DNA of 64,000 nt from Anthonomus grandis grandis (GCF_022605725.1 NC_065567.1:24903127-24967126); one strand, 5' to 3'; shown: positions 46,568 through 60,480, counted from the first letter of the stretch. Notes: a model not told the origin generated them from the letters alone. Program-made: numbers and translations.

Positions 46568-47480
46568 ACAAGGTTACATTTTGACCCTTTTTGTTCATTT
46601 ATTTCATTTTCTTGAAGTAAATTTTTAATTTTCTTCCAGGCATTTATTTATTCTATTTTAGGAATTTTTGATTTTTATCCAGGCATGTTAAACCATTTAT
46701 CAGTTTTATTTTATGCATTTCTCGTCATTGTATTTATTTTTTTCAAGCATATAGCGAAATTTTATTTTTTTTTGCAGGCATTTTAAGCCATTTTCAATTT
46801 TATTCCTTTAATTCGAAGGTTTTTTTATTTTATTCTTGACTTGGTATTTTATTTTTATATATTTTCCTGACATTTTATTTTCTTTTATTCTCTCTTAGAT
46901 CTTATATTTTCTATCTTGCACATTTTAAATTTTATTACAAGAACTTGAGGCCATTTTTTCATTTTATTTATGCTTTTGAATTTTCATGCTAATAAAGGAA
47001 ATTATTATTTTTTTCTAGTTTTAATTTTCGTTTAAAATTCACGACTTAAGTACCTAAAATCTATGGCGCAAAATTATTAAACAGAACTCAACTGCCTGGA
47101 ATTAAATTAAATTTTTTTTAGGCAGTTAAAGAGTTTTTACTCTTATTAAAACTTTTTTGTAGAATCCTTACGTCTCAACTACTTATTTTAAGTAAGACAT
47201 AGATTGAAGTTAAAAAAAAATCTACATTGCAGGCATTCAAATGGTTTTAAAAATTAATTGCTTAAGGCAAAATTAGGTGTCAATCTTACAGACTTAATTT
47301 TTTTGAGTTTTACAGACATGTAAGCCCTAGATTTAGATTTTTTAAAATAATTGAACTATTTCCAAGCTTTGCAGTGGTTTTAATAAATTCGCTGTAACGC
47401 CAAGTCTAAACTACTTAAGATCTATGGCGTAAACTAGGAAAAAAAACATCTCAATTGCCTGGAATAAAATTTAAAATTTA
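46568..47480 (+). repeat. 1,557-bp direct duplication, right copy
   Basis: Collinear with 45011 onward, with small indels, as far as the TCTATGGCGTAAACTAGGAA stretch near 47420. After that it merges into the dimeric array. Confidence 0.85.
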
Positions 47481-49080
47481 CCGATTTTAGGCACAGATTT
47501 TGCTGTGAATTTCAGGCAGCTTAACCATATATTTTAGGCAGTTGAGTAGTTTTGCTCTTATTTAAGCATTTTTGTAGACTTCAATTACTTACTGTAGGTA
47601 GTTGAGACATAGAATAAAGTTGAAAAAAAAAATTATAGTACAGGCAGTTACATAGTTTTAAAAATTATTTACTACATGACTTCACTGCCTAAGCGTAATA
47701 TAGGTAAAAAGATCGCAACTGCCTTAAATTAAATTTCAATTTTTCCAATTTTTTGGCACAGATTTTGTTGTGAATTTTAGGCAGCTTAACCATACATTTC
47801 AAGCAGTTAAGTAGTTTTGCTCTTATTTAAGCATTTTTGTAGACTTCAGTTCCTTACTGCAGGTAGTTGAGACATAGATTAAAGTTGAAAAAGAAATCTG
47901 TAGTACAAGCAGTTACATGGTTTTAAAAATTATTTACTACACGACTTCACCACCTAAGCGTAAAATAGGCAAAAAAGTCTCAACTGCCTGAAATTAAGTT
48001 TCAATTTTTTCGATTTTTAGCCACAGATTTTGTTGTTAATTTCAGGCAGCTTAACCATATATTTTAGGCAGTTGAGTAGTTTTGCTCTTATTTAAGCATT
48101 TTTGTAGACTTGAATTCCTTACTGTAGGTAGTTGAGACATAGAATAAAGTTGGAAAAAAATTTATAGTACAGGTAGTTACATGGTTTTAAAAATTATTTA
48201 CTACACGACTTCACTGCCTAAGCGTAAAATTGGCAAAAAGATCGCAACTGCCTGAAATTAAATTTCAATTTTTCCAATTTTTAGGCACAGATTTTCTTGT
48301 GAATTTTAGGCAGCTTAACCATACATTTCAAGCAGTTAAGTAGTTTTGCTCTTATTTAAGCATTTTTGTAGACTTCAGTTCCTTACTGTAGGTAGTTGAG
48401 ACATAGATTAAAGTTGAAAAAGAAATCTGTAATACAGGCAGTTACATGGTTTTAAAAATTAGTTACTACACGACTTCACCACCTAAGCGTAAAATAGGCA
48501 AAAAAGTCTCAACTGCCTGAAATTAAGTTTCAATTTTTTCGATTTTTAGCCACAAATTTTGCTGTGAATTTTAGGCAGCTTAACCATACATTTTAGGTAG
48601 TTGAGTAGTTTTGCTCTCATTTAAGCATTTTTGTAGACTTCAATTACTTACTGTAGGTAGTTGAGACATAGAATAAAGTTAAAAAAAAAATTATAGTACA
48701 GGCAGTTACATAGTTTTAAAAATTATTTACTGCATGACTTCACTACCTAAGCGTAAAATAGGTAAAAAGATCGCAACTGCCTGAAATTAAATTTCAATTT
48801 TTCCAATTTTTAGGCACAGATTTTGTTGTGAATTTTAGGCAGCTTAACCATACATTTCAAGCAGTTAAGTAGTTTTGCTCTTATTTAAGCATTTTTGTAG
48901 ACTTCAGTTCCTTACTGTAGGTAGTTGAGACATAGATTAAAGTTGAAAAAGAAATCTGTAATACAGGCAGTTACATGGTTTTAAAAATTAGTTACTACAC
49001 GACTTCACCACCTAAGCGTAAAATAGGCAAAAAAGTCTCAACTGCCTAAAATTAAGTTTCAATTTTTTCGATTTTTAGGC
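47480..49080 (+). repeat. 265-bp satellite with 529-bp dimer
   Basis: The AGCTTAACCATA landmark falls at about 47518, 47783, 48048, 48312, 48577 and 48841, steps of 264-265 bp. Alternate monomers are more alike: one type continues CATTTCAAGCAGTTAAGTAG (47783, 48312, 48841), the other ATTTTAGGCAGTTGAGTAG or a close variant (47518, 48048, 48577). The basic unit is therefore a dimer of about 529 bp. Both contain CAACTGCCTG and its complement. Confidence 0.93.
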
Positions 49081-50130
49081 ACAAATTAGTTTTGCTCTTA
49101 TTAAAGCATTTTTGTACACTTTAATTCCTTACTGCAGGTAGTTGAGATATAGATTAAAATTTAAAAAAATTCGTAGTGCAGGCAGTTATATAATTTTAAA
49201 AATTATCAACACACTACCTTAACGTAAAATAGGCAAAAAGATCTCAACTGACTAAATTTTTTTTTTTTTAAATTTTAGGCAGTTTTTCTTATTTAAGCAT
49301 CTTTGTAGACTTCAATTCCTTACTGCAGGTAGTTAAGACAAAGATTACTGTTGAAAAATTCTATAGTACAGGCAGTTAAGTGGTTTTAAAAAAAAGTTAC
49401 TCAGAGGCAAATCTGTTTTAAATCTAACAGATCTAATTTTTTTCAGTTTGACAGTCATATTAGCCCCAAATGTGGACTTTTTGAAGTAGTTGAAGTTTTT
49501 TCCAGGTTTGCAGTAGATTTAGTCATTTTTTTAAAATCTATGACGTAATATGGGAAAAAAAGGATCTCAACTGCCTGGAATTTCAAATGAAACTTTTCCT
49601 ATTTTGACTACAGATTTTCTGTAAATTTCAGGTAGTTGAGCCATAAATATGCCTCAAATTCTACAGATTTAATTTTTAAGTTTATTCTTGGCATTCTACT
49701 TATTTTTTATTTTTTCTTGTCATTTGAAGTAATTTTTTATTTATTTCAGGCATTTAAGATCAGTTTTAATTTGATTACAAGTTATTGTTTAATTTTTCCT
49801 TAAACCCTTTGAAGCCATTTTCTCATTTATTTCATATTTTTGACGTAAATTTTATATTTTATTCCAGGCATTTGAACCCATTTTTCAAATTTATTACAAA
49901 CATCTTAGGTCAGTTTTAATTTTATTTTAAAAATTTGAAGTAATTTTTCAATTATATTAAAAGTATTTGAGTTAATTTTTAATAAAATTCCAGATATTCA
50001 AAGTGATTTTTTAGTTCTCTTTAAAGCATATGAAATAATTAATCTTGAAGCAATTTAATAATTTTATTACAAGCATCCGAAGAAATTTTTAATTGTACTT
50101 CATGCCCTTGAAACAATTTAGCAATTAACA
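49080..50130 (+). repeat. Diverged edge of the CAACTGCCTGG array
   Basis: Truncated array copies to about 49660, including a paralogue of 46180-46560, then degenerate ~60-bp repeats with ATTTGAAGTAATTTTT and CAGGCATTTGAA phrases. Confidence 0.75.
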
Positions 50131-53100
50131 TTGACAAAATAGATTGTTAACTACAAGATGGTAAAATTGTAGGTGTTTTTTTTTAAATAAATCTGATTTA
50201 ATATTTAAAAAAATACGCTGTATATGATTATATTTATTTATTGGCATTTTATTTAAAAATAAATTATGCTTATCCATACTTAAAAACACCCTTTTAAAAC
50301 ATTAACAACCCGAGCAACTTTTGAACAAAATTAAAAGTAAACACTTTGCTTCAACTTTTCACAAACTTTTAAAGAAAAGTGATCATCGTGACTATTAATG
50401 TTATGCATCAATAACTCTGTTAACTTTATTAGTGCACAAACTTAACTAATATTAATGTGGTGCGATATCTTTGAAATCTTGTTTCAATTAAATATATAAA
50501 TAACTTATATAAAATCAAATATAATAAGTTCAATGACCCAGAAAAGCACCGAACGGTACAGCACAATAAGCCATTATCGATTTCAGCCTCATAAAACACC
50601 ATATGACAGAACAAAGTTTCGAAATTTTGCCACGGTATTTATCGGAAATGATATTTCTCGAACAAAGTAACACGACAATAGTGCCAAACTAAAACTTAAA
50701 TAATGCGTCTTAAAGATAGCACTGAAAAGCCACGATAAAGCGCAAAATAAATGTTGAAACTGCAGTTGATTTAGCGGTTTAGCCATAAGGCTGATCCTTT
50801 CGCAAATATGCTTAATCGCAAGTCGTTAATCTTCTGTGCAAATAGTAAACCAAAGGAATGGGATATACAAATGGCTTATATAAAACTGGTTACCAGTTAA
50901 AGCATAATTAGGAGGAAACCGTAAAGATTTACTTTAGGTGTTTTTTTATTTGTTTGTATATGAATTTTTTATTTGAGGGAATAATATATTAATGGACGTT
51001 AATTAAATTTTAATGATGCACTACTTATAGCATCAACAAATTCATAGATCTCTTACGAGAACAGCTACAACTTAATTATAAAAATGACCTTCAGATCCAT
51101 TTAAGTTATGCCTAGTATTAGTGTTATATTCTTGATAATTATTTACTGGTCAGCTAAAAGATAAACAAGGGAAAAAAATGGCAAAATAAAAATTCAAAAT
51201 TGAACGTCAGTAGCATGCAAATGTTATTCCAAAACTATAATGCTTACTAAATTAGAAGGACTGCATCGAACACTGAGGCTTGTTTGTTCTGTCATGTTTT
51301 GGAGTAACACGGGAATACGTAAGCCGATTGCATACGCATTTGAAAAAAAAATATTAAAAACAGATAAAGCTGAACGAGAGGGTAAAAAAAAATTAATCTT
51401 TTCATCCTGTATACAAATAAAAAAGGTAAACGGTCAATATTTGCTGAACCGTTTTGCATTTATGGTGGCAAGGGTAATTTAGCAGATAATGGTTAAAATA
51501 TGCGCCAATGTAAACGAATTAAATATTGATTTTAATTAAATTTAAATTTATCCGCGAATAAACATGCTTACAAGCAAAATTTATTAAAACAAGATATTTA
51601 AATTATAACGCTGATTATCTGCGCATGCTTACTAAAGGTTCCATTATCGAATCGACCAAAACGTTTCAAGTTAAATAAATTTTACTAATAGCCCTATCAG
51701 GTTGTAAATTGTCAAGGGATTTTGGGATGCTGAGAAAGGGATAAAGTCTCCAAAGTTGCAGTCTGTTAGATATGTCAATATTACCAAGGGAAATATTCGG
51801 TTTCAGAAATTGACTAGGTTGACGTATTGGACTTTGGTGTATTAAACTTGTATAACTCGGAAACGTATAGACGGAATTTGGTTAAGGTGGAAGAAGACTG
51901 TTTTGTAAAGTAAACAGGTATTAGGTTGTCAAAAATTTGAAATTTTTTCCCTTCTCTGACCTTTAAAGGCAGTTGCACACTAAGACAAAAATCGTAATAA
52001 ATTTTTTTATTTTCATACGTAACTGGGTAAACTATAATAGAATAACAGAATATTAAAATTTCACTTGGCATATTAAGGAACTTACAGAGGGATATGTCTA
52101 AAAACTCGAAATTTTTAATCTTCATTAATTTGTAAAACTTATTTGAAAACTATTAGTAGCATATAGATCTCCTAAAGAGAGACAAAGAAAGATTTATTGA
52201 AATGCTGCTTCTGTGCCAATAATTAATGTGGGTCCCATGTCCATTTAAATTATGCACTATAAACATAATTTATATTCCCCCTTTTTTTATTTTATAAGGT
52301 TATAAAGATGCCCAGTTAAATAACAGAAAACATAAATTTAAAACCAATCTGTCTTCGGGCTAATTGAGTTAGTACGAAGTTAAATGAAAAAGAGGTTTTA
52401 AACATTTCTACCACTAAAAATCCCATTTAATTTGTAAATTGCGTCTTAAAATCTGATTTCGTACCTATTTTATCTTCTTTCAGTCTGCGACGTTTAGAAT
52501 TAATTAGATAAAATTTTGTAATACTGGAGGTTTAGCTTGAATTTTGGGACAATGTATATGTGCAAAATAATTAAAGGGATTTTTATGTTTATATTTAAGC
52601 ACTTAAATAATATGGCACAAAATAAATAAAACTAGATATTTATTCACCACCAATAAGTCTGTAGCTAACCAAACATTAAGTTTCGTATTATTAGAGCTAC
52701 GTAGATGCCTCCTATATAAAAGCGCATCTCCCAAATAAGAAATTGCTTTCTTAAAGCTTTTAAGTGCATATAAATATAATCCTATTAGCAATTCTTCGAA
52801 AATGGCTTTTTCTTAAAAACTCGTTTATATCTGAGAAGCTTTACATTAAGTTCTACTCTGCTCTTTTTTTTTAATTTAAAATGAAAAATCGCCTTACAAA
52901 GGAAAGAGAGAGTTTTATACTTTATGTTAAACAAACAGAGTTAAAAATATTTACAGCTTTAGCTAGGTCAAGCATCAATTAATCATATTCCCGTAACTTT
53001 GTTGCAAAGAAAGTACAACTTTCGAGGTAACATGGAAACTAATAAAACTTCACCTCATATGCGGCGGAAAGTTTGATTTTTGTACTCCCATTTCGGATAT

Positions 53101-53605
53101 ATGGGTTACATTCTTGCTACATACTTTGAGAACTTATTTATGGCTCTTTAAAAATTAATGTTAATATAATTAATATAATATTCTAGTTTATCTTTCTCGT
53201 ACATGCATTTCTCTAAATTAAAATGCAACACGCTATTCCGGAAAAGGCAAAGTTATACACGACCTTCCGCCTTAAAATATTGCAGATCTGCGGTTAAATG
53301 CTCACGTCTGGTTTCCAGTACCGATTACAAGCGGCTGTTTGAATAAATTTACAGGAAATAAACCGTGAATTTACTTGCAGGACCAACAGAAACTTCCGAA
53401 AAGGACCTGCCAGATTTATCTGTGAAAATTTGCATTCGCTGTTGTAATTTATCAATATTTTGCGATGTAAAAAATTACCACGTGTTAAAAAATTCTCAAT
53501 ATCTCAGCTTCTGTTATAAAGATTTTAATGAGGTTGTCGGTCAATGTTGAAAAAACCTTAAATTAAAAAGAGTAAAAAAAATTCCAGGGCCGTATTTAAA
53601 AAAAT
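50130..53605. other. Low-copy AT-rich DNA, no gene supported
   Basis: Several short frames on both strands (for example 51240-51482 plus, 51814-52125 minus) lack recognisable domains. A slightly CG-richer stretch at 53225-53430 contains a TTTACTTGCAG acceptor-like string before a 61-codon frame at 53365-53550. This is too weak to call an exon. Confidence 0.45.
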
Positions 53606-53739
53606 AAAGTTGATGATGGTTGCCAAAAGACGAAACGTCGGATTTTAAATTTGACGACGCCATCTGGTAGAGGAGAAAAAGTGACAACAATAAAGTGTCA
53701 ATTATTTTAAAATATGTTTTCAAATAACCTCACAAAAAA

Positions 53740-53932
53740 ATAAAAACGATTTTCCAAAATTTCGGTATTTTCCGAATAACTTCGTACGTAGTCGGAATTT
53801 TTTAAATTTTAAAACGGCATTTTGTTAAGCATAAGAATACGCAACTTTGCCCCAATTTAACCGACCCTGTATCTCTTACCGTTTCCGAAATCCCAATGAT
53901 GTGGCTCAAATTTGAAACACCCTGTACAAGAC
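53740..53932 (-). mobile_element. Remnant terminus of a mariner-like element
   Basis: Ends with GAAACACCCTGTACA (to about 53930), and has a second CCCTGTATCTC about 60 bp earlier, as in the internal repeat of the 15.9-kb MITE arm. No matching left end was found, so this is a solo, decayed terminus. Confidence 0.5.
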
Positions 53933-54127
53933 AGGCTTATTGTCAATATCTTAGTTTCCATTTAAAATATCTTAATAATAGTTAAAATAACTTTCCAGTA
54001 ATTTTTTATATTAAAAATAAGACGATTTTGAGTGCTGAAAACTAAGTTATTGACTAGTGTGTAAGAGGAAACTAATTTACATGCTTTTCAGTGCAAAAAA
54101 CTTAAATATTACAATAAAAAAGACTCT

Positions 54128-54358
54128 TCACATAAATGAGAAAAAAGAGTAGAGTCCCACAAGTAATAGTTCAATTGATTGGCTAATCTTAACCAACTCT
54201 TTCTTATTACACTTACGAAACGCCTTGGAGAGATCAGCAAAGATGCAAAGCAAAGGTTCTGAATTATCCAAAGCATCGTATAAATAAGCTGTTAATTTTA
54301 AAATTTTAGCCTCAGTTGATCTATTTTTTCTGCTATATTGGAAAGAACTGAATCCCAC
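54128..54358 (-). pseudogene. LINE (jockey/I-like) reverse-transcriptase fragment
   Basis: The 76-codon frame matches the start of the palm of non-LTR reverse transcriptases: FQYSRKNRSTEAKILKL corresponds to the Q[FY]GFR..RST..A motif, and LCIFADLSKAF corresponds to catalytic motif A (F.DLSKAFD), with arginine following AF where aspartate is usual. The next residues (NKKELVKI) fit the helix after motif A and then similarity ends. The GF before RK appears lost or displaced by a small deletion. Motifs B and C (YxDD) are absent nearby, so this is a decayed remnant. Confidence 0.75.
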
Positions 54359-54359
54359 A

Positions 54360-55915
54360 ATTTCCCTGTTATAACTCCCTTTAGTCTTTTATAACCTAAA
54401 AACATTTTAATATTACTATAAAATTCATTTTGCTGATTTATTTGGCTTTGAATTATCTCCAGTGCAATAATGTCATATTGAAAAAAAATATGATTTTAGG
54501 GTAAAGTTGGAATCTATGTTTTACATTCTAACTAAAAAATGGTCTAAACAAATTTTAGATTGTGGATTTTAGATTATAATATGCGATTAAGTTATGCATT
54601 TTCATCCTAAGAAACCCTATAAATTATATTATTAAAATAGGATATAAAACTGTAATGCACACAAAAAAAACGTGCAAAAAACATTCTTATTACCATAGAG
54701 CTGAAAAGACTTCCTGAAAAGCTCCTCCTTTAGTTTACTTTAAATTTCGTGACAGTACGCTTTAAGTGATAGAGTAAAACGTTCTATTCTGACACGTTGG
54801 ATACAGATAAAAATGCAACTTTTTCCCATCCAGATTGCTGGAACCTTTTATCTCAAATTTAATTTATTATATAAAAGGGTGCTTTTCGCGGATCTCAGCG
54901 TGCAAGAAGAATATTCGTTTTAAAAGTGTGAGCAAATAGTTGCAAATATGTTGCATATTGGGTGATAAATAGGAGATTTACTATATAAAGTTTCACTGGA
55001 GCAAAAGGATATTACCGGGAACCTCATAAGCTGTACACCATTTAATATTAACTTCATAAAGTTTGATGTTGTGTGGTATAAGAGACCTTTTGTGGGAGAT
55101 TTATGTTCTCGATATAACGTATAACCCAAGAAGTTTTGAGATATTGGAAGGTTAAAAATGTATCCAATTAGTTTCTGATGAAAATTGAACTTGATTGTCA
55201 CTTTGTGACGATGCTCCATGGCACATGCTACCAAATCCTTCTAAATGATACAACAAAGCAACATAAGATATCGTGTTGCATTTATGTTGGGCTTTAAACT
55301 CCCGATAAAACTTTTATTTTCGTAATAGCAGTCCGATTTAAGTGCAGCTTATTCGCTATTTTACGAAACTACCGAAATGTCACGATAATAGTTATCGGAT
55401 GCAACGATTGCGAGCAATTTTTGTGACCGTTTAATATGTCTTGTGTCGGCCAATTAAATTGCACGCGTCTTTTTCTAGCAGGATGGTCATAAGAGCACTA
55501 AGGAAGGAGAAGGAGAAAATAAATATCTGGCACAGACATACGTACATCATTATTTTAGAAAATATGAACGCTTAAACGTGCAGAACGAATTTTCAGCTAA
55601 AGTGAAATAGTATTTCACGACCGTTGCTGAACATAGAAATCAGGTGCATTTCTTCCGTGGAAGTTTTTTTTTTGTTTGCCCCAGGACAAAATGAACAGGA
55701 AATTACTTTTTGGTAACTTTTTAACTGGAAGTCACATATTACTATGATGAAAAAACTTTTTTAATATTGTTAAAATACTTGGCTTTAGGGTCACGTGTCT
55801 TGTTTACTCTTTTTTAAGCAAATACCTTTTTAATAAACGACTTAATGTAATACATAAATTCAATAATTCAATATATCATAATCAAATAATTCATAAATTC
55901 AATATTAGAAACACA
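54360..55915. other. Low-copy DNA, no gene supported
   Basis: Part of the first 120 bp may be further LINE debris. 55240-55560 is less AT-rich and single-copy here, but has no frame with a domain. Confidence 0.45.
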
Positions 55916-58900
55916 AAATTCCAAGCAGCGCTGTTGTAATTTTTTGACCTTTTCCAAGCAGCTGAAAATCATTTTTAAATTTAGTTTTCAACTGCCTGAA
56001 TGGACGGATTTTTCTTATGTCCAGGCATTTAAAAAATTAAACTAAAAATATGCTTAACTGCCTGAAATAAATTAAATATTAATAACTGCTTTTTTATTTA
56101 TATCCAGGCCGTTTCTAATTATTAGCAGAGTGTCGAAAAATTAAACTAAAACTATTCATAATTGCCTGAATTAAAATCGTCTTTTATTTATTCTATTCAG
56201 TACAGTTAAAAATTATTTTTAAGTTTATTTTTCAATTGCCTGGACAGATTTTTTGTTTTATATTGCAGTTGAGAAATAAAATTAAAATTATCTGGAAAAA
56301 TGGAACTAAAATTATTCTTAATTGCCTGAAATAAAATCGTCTTTTATTTATGCCAGGCAGTGCAGTTAAAGATTATTTTTAAGTTTCATTTTCATATTTC
56401 TCAACTGCAATAAATTTGCAGTTGAGAAGTAATATTAAAAATACCCTCAACTGCCTGGAATAAATTTAATATTATCAACCGCTTTTTATTTTATTTAAGC
56501 CCATTTCTAATATTTATTTTATTCCAGGCCGTTGAGTGTATTTTTTGTAATTAAAAAATAAAATTAAAAATACGCTCAACGGCTTGCAATAAATTAAATA
56601 TTAGAAACGACCTAAAATACAATAAAAAGCAGTTGAAAATATTTAATTTATTCCAGGCAGTGCAGTTAAGGATTATTTTTAATTTAATTGCTCAACTGCA
56701 ATATAAAAAAATCTGTCCAGGCAATTAAGAATAATTTTATTTCTATTTTCCCACACCCTGAATTAGATTTAAAAAATTCCATTTTCTTTTAGACAGTTGA
56801 AGACTTTTCCTGAATATTTTAATTGCCTAAAAGAGAAAATCACAGTTTCAACTGCCTGGAATAAATTTAATATTAGAAACAGTTGACAAAATTCCATGCA
56901 TCGCTCTTGTAATTTTTTGACCTTTTCCAAGCAGCTGTCTAAAAGAAAATAGAATCTTTTAAATCTAATTCAAGGTGCGGGAAAATATAAATAAAATTAT
57001 TCTCAATTACCTGAAATAAAAACGTCTTTTATTTATTCCAGGCAGTGCAGTTAAAGATTATTTTTAAGTTTATATTTCAATTGCCTAGACAGACTTTTTT
57101 TTATAGTGCAGTTGTGAAATAAAATTAAAATTATAGTCAACTGCCTGGAATAAATTAAATATTATTAACTGCTTTTTATTTTATTCAAGGCCGTTTCTAA
57201 TATTTATTTTATTCCAGGCCGTTGAGTGTATTTTTTGTAATTAAAAAATAAAATTAAAAATACGCTCTACGGCCTGGAATAAATTAAATATTAGAAACGA
57301 ATTAAATAAAATAAAAAACAGTTGAAAATATTTAATTTATTCCAGGCAGTGCAGTTAAGGATTATTTTTAATTTAATTTCTCAACTGCAATATAAAAAAA
57401 TCTATCCAGGCAATTGAAAATTAAACTTGCAAATAATCTTTACCTACACTGCCTGGAATAATTAAAAAACGATTTTATTTCAGGCAATTGAGAATAATAT
57501 TATTTCTATTTTCCCGCACCCTGAATTAGATTTTAAAAATTCTATTCTTTTCTAGATAGTTGAAGATTTTTTCTGAATATTTTAACTGCCTAGAAGAGAT
57601 AATCACAGTTTCAACTGCCTGGAATAAATTTAATATTAGAAAGAGTTGACAAAATTCTAAGCAGCGCGCTTGTATTTTTTTGACCTTATCCAAGCAGCTG
57701 AATATTATTTTTAAATTTAGTTTTCAACTGCCCGGACGGACATATTGATTTTTCTTATGTCCAGGCAGTTGAAAAATTAAACTTAAAACTGCCTGAAATA
57801 AATTAAATATTATCAGCTGATTTTTTATTTAATTTCATGCCGTTTCTGATATTTATCAGAGTGTAGAAAAATAGAAATAAAATTATTCTTAATTGCTTGA
57901 AATAAAATCGTTTTTTATTTATTCCAGGCAGTGCAGTTGAAGATTATTTTTAAGTTTATTTTTCAATTGCCTGGACAGATTTTTTTTTATATTGCAGTAG
58001 TGGAATAAAATTAAAGTTATAGTCAACTGCCTGGAATAAATTAAATATTATTAACTTCTTTTTATTTTATTCAAGGCCGTTTCCAATATTTAATTTATTC
58101 CAGGCCGTTGATCGTATTTTTAATTTTATTATTTAATTACAAAAAATACAGTCAACTCACAGCGCTCTTGTATTTTTTTGACCTTTTCCAAGCAGCTGAA
58201 GATTATTTTTAAATTTAGTTTTCAACTGCCTGGAAGGACATATTGATTTTTCTTATATCCAGGCAGTTGAAAAATTAAACTAAAAATATGCCTTACTGCC
58301 TGAAATAAATTAAATATTATTAACTGCTTTCTATTATTAACTGCAGGGTCTGAAAAAATGGAAATAAAATTATTCTTAATTGCCTGAAATAAAATTATTT
58401 TTTTTATTTTATTTAAGGCCGTTTTTAATATTTTATTTATTCGAGGCGTTAAGCGTATTTTTAGTTTTATTTTCAACTAAAATATGAAAAAAAAAATAAA
58501 ATAAAAAGCAGTTGATAATATTTTATTTATTCCAGGCAGTGCAGTTAAGGATTATTTTTAACTTTATTTCTCAACTGCGAAATAAAAAAAATGTGTCCAG
58601 GCAATGAAAAATTATACTTCATAGTAATCTTTAACTGCACTGCCTGGAATAATTAAAAAACGATTTTATTTCAGGCAGTTGAGCGTATTTTTAATTTTTT
58701 CTTCAACTGCCTGGAATAAATTAAATTATAAAATGGCCTTAAATAAGATAAAAAACAGTTGATATTTAATTTATTTCAGGCAATTGAGTATATTTTTAGT
58801 ATTATTTCTCAACTGCAATATGAAAAAAATCTATGCAAACAATTGAAAAATAAACATAAGAATAATTTTAGTTCTATTGTTCCACACTCTGATAAACATC

Positions 58901-59575
58901 AGAAACGGCCTGGAATTAAATAAAAAAGCAGTTGATAATATTTAATTTATTTCAGGCAGTTTTTAGTTTAATTTTTCAACTGCCTGGAGATAAGAAAAAT
59001 CAATATGTCCGTCCAGGCAGTTGAAAACTAAAATTAAAAATATTCTTCAGCTGCCTGGAAAAGGTAAAAAAATTACAACAGCGCTGCTTGAAATTTTGTC
59101 AACTGTTAAACATCATTTTTTCGGTTTCTTCGGCATTTTATCTTCAAGTAACGTCTTGAATATTTTTGAAAAAAAATAAACTGCTCTATTGTCATTTGTA
59201 TTTTTTTTCAGGCAGTTGAAGATAAATTCATAAAACTCCCTAGTTGCTAACAACAATGTTATCAGTTGATATAGTTATAAAATAAAAATAGTCAAGCCTT
59301 AACTTTGTAACGCCTTGGCTGTCACGGGCATCTTTAACCTTGCAACAAAGTATACCAAAGTTAAGCCTTAAACTTTTTTTTTTTTTAATTTCCTTAACTT
59401 GCAATTTCTTGTTTCGTTCAGGCAGTTTTTTTATTCAAATGTCTGGAATAAATCAAAAAAGAAGAAACGACCTGGAATAAAATGAAAAAGCAGTTGATAA
59501 TTTTGAAAGATAAAAAATAACAACAGCGCATTTTCAACTGCCCAATAAGAATTAAAAATTCTTATAAAAATAATA
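55916..59575. repeat. Alternating-orientation CAACTGCCTGGAATAAA array, left part
   Basis: Dozens of copies of CAACTGCCTGGAATAAA and its reverse complement TTTATTCCAGGCAGTTG alternate every ~30-130 bp. Longer composite units are marked by TTTTTTGACCTT then TCCAAGCAGCTG at about 55945, 56915, 57680 and 58180. The same phrase appears inverted near 59045-59085. Much of the region can pair with itself. The 84-codon minus frame at 58222-58476 is made of repeat sequence. Confidence 0.92.
59234..59345. repeat. Inverted repeat flanking a central loop, left arm
   Basis: Contains ACTCCCTAGTTGCTAACAAC, CAATGTTATCA, CAAGCCTTAACTTTGTAACG and CCTTGGCTGTCA. An imperfect reverse complement lies at about 60590-60735. 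Confidence 0.8.
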
Positions 59576-59579
59576 CTTT

Positions 59580-60480
59580 GTCTCTAAATGACATGATTAA
59601 TTCCATATTTAATGAACATTAAACAATCCGACTACTACGAGAGGGCCCATCAAGTTAAACCACTAATAATTCACTTCAAACGTCTTATGCAATAATTAGA
59701 CATTTATCGGAGGTTAAAATTTAAGGTTAGGATTACTATAAGCTTCACTCCCTTTACATCGCAGATTTGTTTAACTTGCAGCGCATCAGTTAACGATAAT
59801 TAATTTTAAGCTTTGACCTAAATCAAAATCACCACCTTCAGCTTTAATATCCGAATTTATGCGTTGTAAATGCAAGGATTAATCGCGGGGTGTTAGCATG
59901 GTATCTAAAAGCATTAACGTAACTCGCGTAGGCGTCTAAAACTGTGAATTTACCGCGCTTTGTTAGTATGGAGGTTTTATTATAATGCTATTAGGATAAG
60001 CATGGGATTCTAAAATGTGGAGATTATCTGGCATCATGCTCCTTAAGTTAAAAAAAATTAGTTTTATATTCTATCTTGTATAAACAGGTCGTAAAATAGA
60101 ATCTCATGCTAATGGCAAAATAAATGGAGGGTACCCTTGTAAGGGCTAAGAGCACGCATGAAACTACTTTAAAGGGTGTGCCGCCTAATTTCAATCAATT
60201 TTTCATCCCCTTAATATTTGACACGTTTTTCTTAAAGGGATCACGTATCAAAGTCCACATAAAATGCGTGAAGTTTCCGTTAAATTTAGAGCATTAACCT
60301 TTTTTTTATATATATACGTTTTATCTGGGGGCCGTTTCAGATCCCTTCAAGTCTATTTAATTAATTTTTCTTTTCCCAGTTTACGGCTACAAGGAATCTC
60401 CATTATTCGGTAACAGATAAGAGGTTTCTTGTTTTGGTGTAAAGGCTTTTATAGAAAGCAGATTAATATAATATAATAAG
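59580..60480. other. Single-copy loop between inverted array halves
   Basis: About 900 bp without the CAACTGCCTGG motif and of more normal complexity. No frame with a domain and no RNA gene recognised. Confidence 0.55.

Noticed and set aside
53365..53550. Possible exon following TTTACTTGCAG
   Set aside because: 61 codons, no domain, no donor or neighbouring exon that could be supported.
54128..54358. Reading the reverse-transcriptase fragment as part of the Penelope-like element
   Set aside because: The FQY..RKNRST and IFADLSKAF motifs are those of jockey/I-type LINEs, not Penelope, and the nearest PLE debris is 20 kb away.
58222..58476. Frames in the CAACTGCCTGG array (also 63630-63836)
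   Set aside because: Built from satellite motifs and not maintained between repeat units.
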